NCBI GenBank assembly: GCA_016124855.1
Contig: WGMX01000044.1
Location: 39,058-103,057, forward strand
Length of the DNA stretch: 64,000 nucleotides
Source of the DNA: Anaerolineaceae bacterium
Lineage (GTDB): Bacteria > Chloroflexota > Anaerolineae > Aggregatilineales > Phototrophicaceae
Direction: 5' to 3'
Each line of letters begins with the position of its first letter. Position 1 is the stretch's first letter. The position numbers and the translations under genes were made by a program. The notes under the pieces are model-generated. The model was not told the origin of the DNA and did not search any database. It saw only the letters and a program-made list of their open reading frames with translations. Shown here in pieces: positions 1-8,288 of the stretch.

Positions 1-2
1 CC

Positions 3-488
3 CGTGATGTCACAGTACCGCTAGTACCGGTGAATAATAAGCGCATTATTGTCAATTTGGATACCCAGTATTTGTATGCCTACGAAAACGGACAGCAGGT
101 ATTTAGTTGGTCGATTTCATCCGGCATCGAACAAGCCCCAACATCACCCGGTATTTTCCAAATTCTGAGCCACGAGCCTGTTGCATATGGCAGCAGCTAT
201 ACCCTATGTGGCGATACCGGTTGTGGTCAATGGGAAATGAAGTGGTTTATGGGCATCTATGAGGTGACACCGGGATTGATCAATGGTTTTCACGGTGGAG
301 TTCTTCTGCCCAACGGCGCTTATCTTGGCGGTGGTAATGTGGGTAAGCCCTACACGCTGGGCTGCATCATGTCGCAAAACGACAACGCACAAAAGCTTTA
401 CGAGTGGGCGGATGAGGGTACAATTGTCGAGATTATCTCGAGCGAATTTCCACCACAAAGCGATGTAGCACGTTTACAAGCCGGATAA
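3..488 (+). CDS. L,D-transpeptidase (YkuD fold), 5' end outside the window
   Basis: The reading frame is open from the left edge, so the true start lies upstream; the GTG at position 30 is only the first start codon available inside the window. The protein carries the YkuD catalytic pattern: a conserved His in FHGGVL, and a downstream Gly-Cys in TLGCIMS that supplies the nucleophilic Cys, followed by a LYEWADEGTIVEI tail typical of the family. Such enzymes cross-link peptidoglycan stem peptides (3-3 links) outside the membrane. The residue before Gly-Cys is Leu rather than the usual His, so the active-site loop is slightly atypical. A decayed copy of its C-terminus lies at about 6,613-6,816. 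A methyltransferase gene follows 25 bases downstream. Confidence 0.8.
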   Translation, partial: RDVTVPLVPVNNKRIIVNLDTQYLYAYENGQQVFSWSISSGIEQAPTSPGIFQILSHEPVAYGSSYTLCGDTGCGQWEMKWFMGIYEVTPGLINGFHGGVLLPNGAYLGGGNVGKPYTLGCIMSQNDNAQKLYEWADEGTIVEIISSEFPPQSDVARLQAG

Positions 489-513
489 TTTTGAAGCCTT
501 AACAGGAATTTCG

Positions 514-1173
514 ATGACGAAAATGGACGGCAGTTTTATTCCCGCTCTAAAATTTCATCGGCTAACATCTCTTTATGACCCATTAGTTCGCTGGACAACT
601 CGCGAAAATACCTTTAAACGCTTTCTGGTAAAGCAGGTACAGCTATCGCCTAACCAGTGGGGATTGGATTTGGCGTGTGGGACAGCAACCCTCGCTCTAT
701 TGATCAGAAAAACATATCCTCAATCATACATTGTTGGGATCGACGGGGATGCAAAAATTCTGAGGATGGCACTGCGCAAGGTGTCTGAGTTCAATGCGAA
801 TATTTCTTTACTTAGGGGACTTTCTTTTGAACTTCCTTACCCAAATGATTCGTTTTCTGCTGTGTTCTCTACCCTCTTCTTCCATCATCTCACACGAGAA
901 AATAAGCAGCGCACTATGCATGAAGTGTTGCGGGTACTCCAGCCAGGTGCTGCTTTATATATCGCTGATTGGGGCAAAGCACAGAACCTGCTTATGCGGA
1001 CTGCATTTCTTGCAGTTCAATTATTAGATGGTTTTGAAAACACTACTGATAACGTCCGGGGTCTACTGCCTGATTTACTGGCGGACAGTGGATTTATTCA
1101 GATCCATGAATTGCATCACTATATGACCTTGTTAGGAACGATATCGGTCTATAAGGCGCTAAAAGCGAAATAA
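514..1173 (+). CDS. Class I SAM-dependent methyltransferase
   Basis: This 219-residue protein has the Rossmann-type methyltransferase order. Motif I is LDLACGTATL near residue 51, an acidic residue (GIDGD) ends strand 2, FSAVFSTLFFHHL is motif IV, and a VLRVLQPGAALYIADWG segment is the post-III strand. This fits UbiE/Methyltransf_11 enzymes acting on small molecules or lipids. The substrate cannot be read from the sequence. It starts 25 bases after the L,D-transpeptidase and may be cotranscribed with it. It ends at a strong hairpin (1,177-1,212) that faces the convergent ccdA-like gene. Confidence 0.8.
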   Translation: MTKMDGSFIPALKFHRLTSLYDPLVRWTTRENTFKRFLVKQVQLSPNQWGLDLACGTATLALLIRKTYPQSYIVGIDGDAKILRMALRKVSEFNANISLLRGLSFELPYPNDSFSAVFSTLFFHHLTRENKQRTMHEVLRVLQPGAALYIADWGKAQNLLMRTAFLAVQLLDGFENTTDNVRGLLPDLLADSGFIQIHELHHYMTLLGTISVYKALKAK

Positions 1174-1176
1174 GCC

Positions 1177-1212
1177 ACAACTCCAGACTTCTTAAACTGA
1201 AGTCGGAGTTGT
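1177..1212. terminator. Hairpin between convergent genes
   Basis: An inverted repeat with arms ACAACTCC-A-GACTTC and GAAGTC-GGAGTTGT (one bulged A, 14 pairs) encloses a 7-base loop. It sits 3 bases after the methyltransferase stop and 21 bases beyond the 3' end of the opposite-strand ccdA-like gene. That position suits a shared bidirectional terminator, although neither side has a long T run. Confidence 0.65.
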
Positions 1213-1233
1213 GCATTGCAGCCGGGCAAGTGT

Positions 1234-2052
1234 TTATACAGTTGCTAGTATCAGCAATCCCATCACCACAACCCCGCTTCCGAGAGCAAGGCGTACCCAC
1301 TCTTTATGATGCAGATTCCAGTGTGCGATGCGGTTCAGCGTGGGTCGGGCGGAGGCCGCAACCAAAATAACGATCAATGGCAGAATGAAAACCATGTTGT
1401 AGAGAACTAGATAGCCATAGCCTAGCAAAGCTGTTGGTTGGAGCGCAAGTAAACTCAATACAGCTAGGTACACTGCACCGCTGCACGGCACGGTGCATAA
1501 ACCAATCAAGAACCCCCCGGTTACGAGAGCCGGAATGGTCGCTTTATGTCCCATCTGGTGAGCAACCTGTCCTATACGTCCCGGTGCCTGCAACCGCCAG
1601 CCCAGATCAGGCAGGAAATAATCCTTGAGCATCCATAATCCCAGCAGGATTGCCACCAACGCACCAAAACGAGCCGGGACATGCTGTTTGGTAAAGAAAT
1701 CAAAGGATTTCAACAAGCCGATTCCCAACGCTAAATAAGTAAGGAAAACGGCAGCGATATAAATGCTGCCCATACTCAACAATCTGGAGCGAAGCGCTTT
1801 CACATTCTGTTCACCCACCTTCAAGGTGGGTGTCAGTGCTGTTATAAAGAGCAGGAGAACAGTGAATGCGCAAGGATTGATCCCATCGATGACACCCGCA
1901 GCAAGCACAGTAGGTAAAGTGATCTGGGGTAAGTACATCTGCATCGCCTCAGATGGCGCATTGGGATGCCAGAAACCCGCCAGAGCCAAAGCGCCGAAAC
2001 CGATGATGCTCAGGATTGAAAGAATGGTAATCTGACGTAGACGAACGCTCAT
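1234..2052 (-). CDS. CcdA/DsbD-like thiol-reductant transporter
   Basis: A polytopic membrane protein of 272 residues with about six hydrophobic helices. Two Cys-Pro landmarks of the CcdA/DsbD transmembrane family are present: GINPCAF in an early helix and LCTVPCSGAVYL in a later one. The family passes electrons across the membrane for cytochrome c or copper-centre maturation. The start at 2,052 is preferred because GGAGGC lies 6 bases upstream and the upstream cupredoxin stops 2 bases before it; a longer frame to 2,121 would overlap that gene. Translational coupling with the cupredoxin suggests the pair matures copper or haem proteins together. Confidence 0.8.
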   Translation of the reverse strand: MSVRLRQITILSILSIIGFGALALAGFWHPNAPSEAMQMYLPQITLPTVLAAGVIDGINPCAFTVLLLFITALTPTLKVGEQNVKALRSRLLSMGSIYIAAVFLTYLALGIGLLKSFDFFTKQHVPARFGALVAILLGLWMLKDYFLPDLGWRLQAPGRIGQVAHQMGHKATIPALVTGGFLIGLCTVPCSGAVYLAVLSLLALQPTALLGYGYLVLYNMVFILPLIVILVAASARPTLNRIAHWNLHHKEWVRLALGSGVVVMGLLILATV

Positions 2053-2054
2053 AA

Positions 2055-2510
2055 TTACGCCTCCACAATCAGCGTGCCTTGCATAGTGGGATTGGCGCGC
2101 CCACCACAGCAAATGTCGCAATAGAAGGTGTATGTGCCAACTTTATCCGGCGTAAACGTGACCGAGTTGTTCCCCAGAGGTGGTGCAATCACACTCGCGC
2201 CGAACTCATCTACGGCCCACTGATGCTGCCCCCCACCGTCCGTATGATGGGAATTGTCTTGGCTAGTCAGACGCACCGTTATCGGCTGGCCTACCTTAAC
2301 TCGAATCTCATTCGTGTTAAATCCCCCCATTGAGGCACTAATGTCAATGGTGTTTGCAGCAGGGGCAGGAGTCTTTGATGAAAATGCCGAGACTAGTAAG
2401 TATCCGGCTGTACCTAGAACCATGACGACAATCACGGCGAATGTGAGAGTGCGAAGTCGTGATGGTGAAGTCTGACGGACGGGTTGGTTCCTTCGGGCAT
2501 GGGATTTCAT
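2055..2510 (-). CDS. Membrane-anchored cupredoxin with incomplete CuA-like motif
   Basis: The 151-residue protein has an N-terminal membrane anchor (LTFAVIVVMVLGTAGYLL) followed by one cupredoxin domain. The C-terminal copper loop reads FYCDICCGGRANPTMQG. The two Cys have CuA spacing (CxxxC) and a Met follows, but the His expected four residues after the second Cys is missing; an extra Cys lies next to it. A HTDGGGQHQW segment earlier could supply His ligands. It probably binds copper on the outer face of the membrane. A start at 2,528 is possible. The gene lies first in an operon with the ccdA-like gene, about 100 bases downstream of a predicted copper-box promoter. Confidence 0.75.
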   Translation of the reverse strand: MKSHARRNQPVRQTSPSRLRTLTFAVIVVMVLGTAGYLLVSAFSSKTPAPAANTIDISASMGGFNTNEIRVKVGQPITVRLTSQDNSHHTDGGGQHQWAVDEFGASVIAPPLGNNSVTFTPDKVGTYTFYCDICCGGRANPTMQGTLIVEA

Positions 2511-2615
2511 AATGAACGATCCTTTCAACAGGGAAAGGCAAAGAAGTCACCGGAGCCAATTAAATTAAGCTGGAGGCCCCTGATTGACTATTGCCGTTCC
2601 TTATTCTTTTTATTC

Positions 2616-2680
2616 GGTGTAGTCGTTCAGGGAATTATTCAGGAGCGCCGTCTAGCGTAGAGATTACCCGCCAAATGGCT
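2616..2680 (-). promoter_or_regulatory. Copper-box promoter for cupredoxin-ccdA operon
   Basis: On the minus strand AGCCATTTGGCG (2,680-2,669) is followed, 21 bases after its ATTTGGC core, by GGCGCT. A weak -10-like TACACC lies at offset 49 (2,621-2,616). This matches the spacing at the other copper-box sites. The box overlaps the stop codon of the decayed kinase fragment. Confidence 0.5.
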
Positions 2681-3155
2681 TATGTGGGCATGGTAATGGT
2701 GATAACTGTGCCCTGCGTCGGCGATGAGATAATTGTCATTTGACCGCCGATGAGTTGTGTCCGTTCTCGCATTCCCATTAGCCCGAAATGACCGGTACGT
2801 GTCAGCTCATTTAAGTTGGGAGGTACCTCGATCCGATGCCATCAGCGCTGACTCGGAGGATGACGTTAGGGTTAACAAAATTGAGTTCTAGCAACACGTT
2901 CTGTGCTTTTGCATGGCGACGAGCGTTATTCAGTGATTCTTGAGCAATGCGATAGAGAGCGAGTTCTTTATCCGCTTTAAGGCGGCTGGGAGCAGTGGCG
3001 ATTTGAAAAACTGCTCCCGCTTCACGGGTCAATATTTCCAGTGCTGGCACCAGTCCCAGTTCCTCCAAATATACAGGTCGCAGGGCACGGCTGAAACGCC
3101 GTACTTCCTCGATAGCATCGGCAATTATCTGCCGCAATTCAATGACTCGGCAGCC
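2680..3155 (-). pseudogene. Decayed 3' half of a NarL-type sensor kinase
   Basis: The minus strand encodes a segment closely similar to the HisKA_3/HATPase part of the kinase at 6,861-8,288 (shared EEVRRFSRALRP, YLEELGLVPALE, AQESLNNARRHA). It starts only at the equivalent of ERVAELRQM, so the sensor region and the phosphoacceptor His are absent. One base is lost near 2,830 (GGATC where the intact copy has GGATTC), which shifts the frame. After the shift the end of the ATPase domain (NELTRTGHFGLMGMRERTQ) continues to a stop at 2,680. The DDGIG box also reads ADGIG. This is a remnant of a duplicated kinase gene. Confidence 0.85.
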
Positions 3156-3226
3156 GAGATTGATGAGATGGAGAAAATGCTATCCAGTGTCGCAGGATAA
3201 ACACTAATAAAAGCTCTATCAAAACG

Positions 3227-3249
3227 GGGGATAATACTAGATTATCCCC
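3227..3249 (-). terminator. Hairpin downstream of the Met-rich protein gene
   Basis: Perfect 9-bp inverted repeat GGGGATAAT / ATTATCCCC with a 5-base loop, about 100 bases beyond the 3' end of the minus-strand gene at 3,351. On the minus strand CGTTTTG follows. It is a plausible terminator. Confidence 0.5.
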
Positions 3250-3350
3250 ACCTATGTGTGAAACTAATCGGTCAAATTGCTTATTAGCATTTGCGTAGCG
3301 GATTCTACGCCATTATTTGAGATACCCTGTATCCAATTAACGGCAAAATC

Positions 3351-4184
3351 CTAACGATGCCCCTCCGGCCAAACCAAGATAGGCATGTTAACGACTACAC
3401 CGGGCTGCTCAATGATGACTTCACCATTTTTTTCTGCCGCCAGAATTTCACGAATACTAGTTAGTTCGCGTGCTTGTGCGTTTCCCTGCCATGTCACAAG
3501 GTTGAGCGCACGCAGTGGTGTATAAGCTTCGTCGCCAGGCACGCTGTCAAACACATCGGGTTGAAAGCCGAGTGGCCCCATAGCTTTAATTCCGTTAGTA
3601 AACACATATACATTGCCGAGCAGATCTTTAGGAACTTCAGCAAGGCTTGGGACAACCATCACATCTGTTCCCATCATATCAGTCAGAACTTTGGCAACTC
3701 CCTTATCGGAGGCTTCAGGGTGAACAAAGTAGACTTCCCCGCCATCGTAGTAAGCCAATGCCATCGGCGCGAAATCATTGACGGAATACTTGGTTCCCAT
3801 TTCCATGTTTCCCGTTGACTCTGGAGTAGCAGTGACACTCGTCATATCCATGCCAGACATCATATTGCCAGACATCATCATATCCATCATGTTACGCATT
3901 TGTTTCATCTGGGCACGCATTTCGTCTGACATGTTCATTGACAGCATTGTGTCTATCATGCTGCTCATGTTTTGCATCATGGTGTGCATATCCATGCCGC
4001 CCATTTGCCCCATTCCGGCGTCTGGTAAAGCGTTTGGCACTAAGGTGGCTGTAGCTTCGGCTGTTGGATGATGTATTGCATGTGAATCTGGAGTGGGTGT
4101 GAGCTGTCCATCTTGCGCTTGCACTGCCGTAAAAATCAGCAGGACGACCATTAAAGCGAGTACAACTGTTAGATTCCGTTTCAT
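3351..4184 (-). CDS. Secreted Met/His-rich protein, probable extracytoplasmic copper binder
   Basis: A 277-residue protein with a clear signal peptide (LTVVLALMVVLLIFTAVQAQ). A low-complexity region follows, very rich in Met with GMGQMGGMDMH and MMSGNMMSGMDM stretches (residues about 55-125); such clusters bind Cu(I). A folded C-terminal domain of about 140 residues starts at YSVNDFAPMALAYYDGGEVYF. I do not recognise its function; it may belong to a DUF family found in secreted Chloroflexota proteins. The gene is monocistronic. It has a copper-box promoter about 95 bases upstream and a hairpin downstream, which supports a copper-stress role. Confidence 0.65.
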   Translation of the reverse strand: MKRNLTVVLALMVVLLIFTAVQAQDGQLTPTPDSHAIHHPTAEATATLVPNALPDAGMGQMGGMDMHTMMQNMSSMIDTMLSMNMSDEMRAQMKQMRNMMDMMMSGNMMSGMDMTSVTATPESTGNMEMGTKYSVNDFAPMALAYYDGGEVYFVHPEASDKGVAKVLTDMMGTDVMVVPSLAEVPKDLLGNVYVFTNGIKAMGPLGFQPDVFDSVPGDEAYTPLRALNLVTWQGNAQARELTSIREILAAEKNGEVIIEQPGVVVNMPILVWPEGHR

Positions 4185-4223
4185 GTTGATGATTTTCTCC
4201 TAAACAGAATAGTTTGTATACTT

Positions 4224-4289
4224 ACAATAAACTGCTTAGGTCTATCTGTCACACGCTCTTTCGCGGGTTCTGGTATACGCCATTTAGCC
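4224..4289 (-). promoter_or_regulatory. Copper-box promoter for the Met-rich protein gene
   Basis: On the minus strand GGCTAAATGGCG (4,289-4,278) is followed by GAGCG at offset 21 and a good -10-like TATTGT at offset 50 (4,229-4,224). The predicted transcript would have a leader of about 33 bases before the ATG at 4,184. Spacing matches the sites at 9,062, 13,432, 16,767, 23,332 and 28,170. Confidence 0.6.
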
Positions 4290-4492
4290 TATATTCAATG
4301 GGTGAATATTATTATGGTGCGCCAACTTATCACTTATGCCGCGTATAAATAGGCGATTTTCCTGCTCAAATAAGGATATGCAGAATGCTGCGATACCTAT
4401 TCCGAACAGAACACCGGAAATGAGACGCATCCATAAGGTCACACTAGATTTCAGCCCGTTGAAAAAGGCGTCAGGCGAACAGGATCACTGCG

Positions 4493-5947
4493 TCACGGCA
4501 AGCAAAATACCCACTGAAAAGGAGATCGCAGGGCGGCGCTCCCCGCTGGTTTGAGGGGTTTTCTCCATGTTTTCCCCTTCAGTAATCGCTTAATGTTCTG
4601 TCCCGCTGCCTTCATGACCCCTTCAACGTTGACTTTCTCCAATCCCCTCAGGCGAAACCGCCTGCCTTCATGCCATTGTTTGGCTTCACCAAAGAGCGGT
4701 TCAACCCAAACCTGTCGTTTCCGCAGCGCCTTTTTGTAGGCTTCGGTTTCGCGGTAGCTCTTGGCTCGGTCAAGATAGGCTTGGAAAAAGGAGCGGAAGA
4801 TGTGACGACCACTTTTACTGTCGGTACATTCCGGCTTCAACGGACAGGCATTACAGGTGGCTGCGTCTGCGATGTACGGCAATACCTGTTCACTCTTGCG
4901 GCGAACTTTGAGTGGAAGTTCTTCTCCCTGTGGACAGACATACACATCACGTTCAGCCTCATAGTGAAATCGCTCGGATGGGTAAAACCCGCTGCGCTGC
5001 CCCAAGTCGGAGGTCGGCAGATAAGCCCGAATACCGTCTTGTTCCAGCCCGACGATGTTGGCAACCGTACCATATTTGGTATCACCAACCGCCATTTCAG
5101 GGGACAAGTGCCAACGAAAACACACCCAGCGTTCTAAATCGAGCATGGGCGTGTTATCCATGATGGACGCAGGAGTGACTAGAGCCGCCAGAATGATGCG
5201 CGATTTCCCGCCGTCCACCACATAATGGGTGTGGTAGCCCAGAGCCGCCCGGTCATCATTAGAGTGCTTCATCGGGGTCGCATCCGGGTCGGTTATGCTC
5301 ACTTTAGTATCGGTTGTTCGCGTGTACCAGTGGGTTTGACGACTGGTGAAGCGTTGGCCGTTGTATTTGTCCAGTAAACGACGTGGTGGAATAGGTTCAG
5401 GCTCTTGGGTATCGGGGGTCGCATCTGGAAAGAGCGTATCCAAGTGTTGCTTGGCTATTATTTCAAGACGCGGCTCGACCTTATCCATTGAAGCATTCGC
5501 CCTCACCCTCGTGCCGTCGAAGTAGAGTTCCTTGCCCCAGACCAAACCGGCTTGTCGGCACAGTTCAACGATATGCTCAAAGAAACGTTGGAAAACTTCC
5601 AGATCATAACGATCACGGATTTTGCTCAAAGAACTGTGGTCAGGGACAGCCTCATCGAGGTCATAGCCGATGTACCAGCGGTGAGCGAGGTTCAGATTGA
5701 CCATTTCCATGAGCTGTCGTTCGGAACGGATGCCCTCAAAGAACATGATGAGGTGCAGTTTGAAGAACACCACCGGATCAACCGACGGGCGTCCTATGCA
5801 AGAAGCATAACAATCCTTGACCAATTCCCGAACGAAACTCAGATCCAGTTTCGCCTCGACTTGGCGGTAGAAGTTATCTTGGGGAACCATGTCGTCTAGA
5901 CAGATCGCACTGTGGAGCCTAAAGATTTTCGGTTTGTAGCCGAGCAT
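4493..5947 (-). CDS. IS1182-like transposase
   Basis: A 484-residue transposase with the IS1182 plan. The N-terminus is MLGYKPKIFRLHSAICLDD, then a DUF772-type segment (FFKLHLIMFFEGIRSERQL), SLSKIRDRY, the DDE catalytic region beginning at ELYFDGTRVRANAS, a HYVVDGGKSRII segment, and a Cys-rich CPL...C segment before the C-terminal VWVEPLFGEAKQWH motif that carries the last acidic residue. Length is normal and the frame is intact, so it may still be active. It has inserted between the Met-rich protein gene and a small conserved gene. I could not identify its terminal inverted repeats or target duplication by eye. Confidence 0.85.
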   Translation of the reverse strand: MLGYKPKIFRLHSAICLDDMVPQDNFYRQVEAKLDLSFVRELVKDCYASCIGRPSVDPVVFFKLHLIMFFEGIRSERQLMEMVNLNLAHRWYIGYDLDEAVPDHSSLSKIRDRYDLEVFQRFFEHIVELCRQAGLVWGKELYFDGTRVRANASMDKVEPRLEIIAKQHLDTLFPDATPDTQEPEPIPPRRLLDKYNGQRFTSRQTHWYTRTTDTKVSITDPDATPMKHSNDDRAALGYHTHYVVDGGKSRIILAALVTPASIMDNTPMLDLERWVCFRWHLSPEMAVGDTKYGTVANIVGLEQDGIRAYLPTSDLGQRSGFYPSERFHYEAERDVYVCPQGEELPLKVRRKSEQVLPYIADAATCNACPLKPECTDSKSGRHIFRSFFQAYLDRAKSYRETEAYKKALRKRQVWVEPLFGEAKQWHEGRRFRLRGLEKVNVEGVMKAAGQNIKRLLKGKTWRKPLKPAGSAALRSPFQWVFCLP

Positions 5948-6129
5948 TGAGCCTTACTCCTCCCTGCTTGACAACGTTCCTTATTGCTTCATTTGGAGCG
6001 TTACTCGAACACGACAACAGCAAGACCCAAGAATAGAGCACTTGCCCACATCAGGTCGCGCCATTGTTGGTAACGGATGATAATCTAACCGTCTGTTTGT
6101 GAAAAACCAATTACGGAAAGGAGCTTACC

Positions 6130-6480
6130 ATGCGACTTGTGAACCGCGCTGCCATTACTGTCAGACCCAAACAGCCCTATATTGACTGGGCCAATGCGCT
6201 TGACCACGACGGTCCTAGAATGACACTTGACCATTTACCTGAGCGAAGCGTTTATTTGGTTGAAGATATAGCGGATTACCTAGTTGATGTGGAATCCATC
6301 GTTAAGCGGTATTTCCGGGAAATCTTCCAGCATGAGCTAAAAGCCTGGCATCGGATTGAAAGTGACTGGCCCAAAAACCGCGACTTTGTGACATTCATGC
6401 AATGGTTCGAGATCGAAGTCCATTCGATGGTTCTGGATATTCACCGGGGCCGAATCGATTCTGAGCCGTTTGAGGCGTAA
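6130..6480 (+). CDS. Conserved hypothetical protein
   Basis: A 116-residue soluble protein beginning MRLVNRAAITVRPKQPYIDW, with a good ribosome-binding site (GGAAAGGAG) 7 bases before the ATG. It is rich in acidic and aromatic residues and has no Cys cluster, signal peptide or membrane helix. I cannot assign a function. It stands alone between the IS1182-like transposase and the decayed L,D-transpeptidase fragment, and no copper box precedes it. Confidence 0.6.
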   Translation: MRLVNRAAITVRPKQPYIDWANALDHDGPRMTLDHLPERSVYLVEDIADYLVDVESIVKRYFREIFQHELKAWHRIESDWPKNRDFVTFMQWFEIEVHSMVLDIHRGRIDSEPFEA

Positions 6481-6612
6481 AGTCGCTTTGTCTCACAATT
6501 CCACTGATTTAGATTGTTTTGAGGAGGCATTTTGCCCCTTTGATGGGAAGTCCAGTTCACCCGACGAGTTTTTCAACACGCAGATTTAGTAGACGATTTT
6601 AATGCTGTAGTT

Positions 6613-6816
6613 TTGGGTTCCAGTGGTGCTGATCTTTGTGGCGGTAATGCGAGTAAGCCCCATTTGTTATGTAGCTTCATGTCGCAAAATGACAATGCAC
6701 AAAAGCTCTGTGAACGGGCTGACGAAGGCACTATTGTTGAGATTGTTTCTAATGAGTTTCAGCCGCAAAGTGACCTAGGCAAGATCACAATCTCCCAGAC
6801 ATTAAACAGGAGTTGA
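6613..6816 (+). pseudogene. Decayed C-terminal fragment of an L,D-transpeptidase
   Basis: The fragment matches the last third of the gene at the left edge (shared MSQNDNAQKL and DEGTIVEI), but the catalytic Gly-Cys has become Cys-Ser in HLLCSFMS and the upstream His-containing part is missing. It is a dead copy. Together with the truncated kinase copy at 2,680-3,155 it shows that a segment carrying both genes was duplicated and then decayed in a complementary way. Confidence 0.75.
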
Positions 6817-6860
6817 TTGGTCATCGGGAGTCTCATTCAGAGTAAAGATATACGTGTGTA

Positions 6861-8288
6861 CTATGTGTCATTTCCTAATGTATTGACCTTTACAGTGACT
6901 ACCGTGCCTTGTGATGGAGTGGATGTAATCTTTATCTGACCGCCCACAATCTGTACCCGTTCGCGCATCCCCATTAACCCGAAATGGCCTGTTCGTGTAA
7001 GTTCGTTAAGATTGGGAGGTATCTCGAATCCAATACCATCGTCGCTGACGCGCAGGATGACTTCACTTCCCCCATAGCTAAGTTGGATCAAGAGGTTTTG
7101 GGCATTCGCGTGGCGACGCGCATTGTTAAGTGATTCCTGAGCAATACGATATATAGCCAGTTCTTTATCCGCCTTCAGGCGACCAGGTGTACCGTCGATT
7201 CGAAAAGTGGCTTCTGTTTCACGGGCCAAGGTTTCCAACGCGGGTACCAGCCCCAATTCTTCAAGGTAAAGTGGACGCAAAGCACGGCTGAAACGACGTA
7301 CCTCTTCAATTGCATTGGCGACCATCTGGCGTAGTTCAGCAACGCGCTCGATGCTTTGTTGTGGATCACGTTCGAGCGTACGTTGTACCATTTGAGCCTT
7401 GTGACCCAATGCTATGAGCGTCTGGACAGTTTCGTCATGCAGTTCACGCCCTAATCGGGCGCGCTCATCTTCCTGAGTTTGTGTAATTTCACGCAGGTAA
7501 TCTTGGAGAGCAGACTGATAGCGCTGCAACTGATGCGCCATTTGATCTATCGTCTGACGCAGGTCTTCAATTTCTTTAACCCCACCGACTGGTTTTGAAG
7601 CAGCCTCGAAGTTTCCCTGCCCAATCTGGCTTGTCTGAATCCCCAATTCGTGTAAGGGCTGTACAACAAAGCGAAGGCCAAAAAAGAGTATCAATAAGGA
7701 AATTATGACAGCCGTTAACAAAATCAGCGGGGTAGCCTGCTCGAACCGCAGCAGCGGCACGGTTAATGAATGCCAAGGTTCACGGATGACCAATATCCAG
7801 TCCGTACTCGGAACAGGTGCATAGGCAATGAGATCACCTTCTCCCGTTTCTGGCTCAAAAACGATCCCTTTTTCTCCCATAAGTGCCTGCGGAACGCCCG
7901 GCCAACTCAGAATAGCCTGCCCGGATGGCACCACACCACCCCGGTTGAATAATACGTTGCCGTGCCTATCTATTAACGCGACCGTCACGACCACATCGGG
8001 ATGTTCAATTTCCACCACTTGATCGAGTTCCAGTGCGTCAACAGGCACTTCTGATAGCTTAATCTGTGACTGTAGTGCGTAGTAATTGGCTTGCAAGGAG
8101 ATTACTTTTGCTAGCGCCACAACAAGACGGGAATTCTCTTCCGCAGCCAGAGCATGCATTGAAGCTTGGTGACCGCTAATTCCAGTAAGCGAAAAAACAA
8201 TAAGCAATATAGTCAGAGGAAGAATAGTCCAGAGCAAAACTTGCACACGCAGTCCATGGAAACTGATCGTAGCCAAGTTCAACTTCAT
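6861..8288 (-). CDS. Sensor histidine kinase, NarL/HisKA_3 type
   Basis: A 475-residue membrane kinase. It has TM1 (residues about 16-34), an extracytoplasmic sensor region (about 40-180) resembling a Cache domain (ALIDRHGNVLF, then VPSTDWILVIREP), TM2 (about 187-208) and a HAMP linker. The HisKA_3 dimerisation domain carries phosphoacceptor His284 in RELHDETVQTL, and the HATPase_c domain has the SLNNARRHA and DDGIGF boxes. Its ATG overlaps the stop of the response regulator upstream (ATGA at 8,285-8,288), so the two are coupled. Location in the middle of the copper genes makes copper or an envelope redox signal the likely stimulus; this is inference. Confidence 0.9.
   Translation of the reverse strand: MKLNLATISFHGLRVQVLLWTILPLTILLIVFSLTGISGHQASMHALAAEENSRLVVALAKVISLQANYYALQSQIKLSEVPVDALELDQVVEIEHPDVVVTVALIDRHGNVLFNRGGVVPSGQAILSWPGVPQALMGEKGIVFEPETGEGDLIAYAPVPSTDWILVIREPWHSLTVPLLRFEQATPLILLTAVIISLLILFFGLRFVVQPLHELGIQTSQIGQGNFEAASKPVGGVKEIEDLRQTIDQMAHQLQRYQSALQDYLREITQTQEDERARLGRELHDETVQTLIALGHKAQMVQRTLERDPQQSIERVAELRQMVANAIEEVRRFSRALRPLYLEELGLVPALETLARETEATFRIDGTPGRLKADKELAIYRIAQESLNNARRHANAQNLLIQLSYGGSEVILRVSDDGIGFEIPPNLNELTRTGHFGLMGMRERVQIVGGQIKITSTPSQGTVVTVKVNTLGNDT

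Noticed and set aside
2811..3137. A functional short kinase
   Set aside because: It lacks the phosphoacceptor region, ends early through a one-base shift and matches the intact kinase at 6,861 on both sides of the shift.
3295..3325. Possible further copper box (TACGCCATTATTTGAG)
   Set aside because: The right arm is wrong, no gene follows at a suitable distance and the CAGCG and -10 elements are missing.
6057..6075. CGCGCCATTGTTGG upstream of the 6,130 gene
   Set aside because: Only the left arm of the box matches and neither the CAGCG box nor a -10 lies at the standard offset.
4440..6110. Terminal inverted repeats and target duplication of the IS1182-like element
   Set aside because: I compared the flanks by eye and found no convincing pair, so the element's ends are not given.
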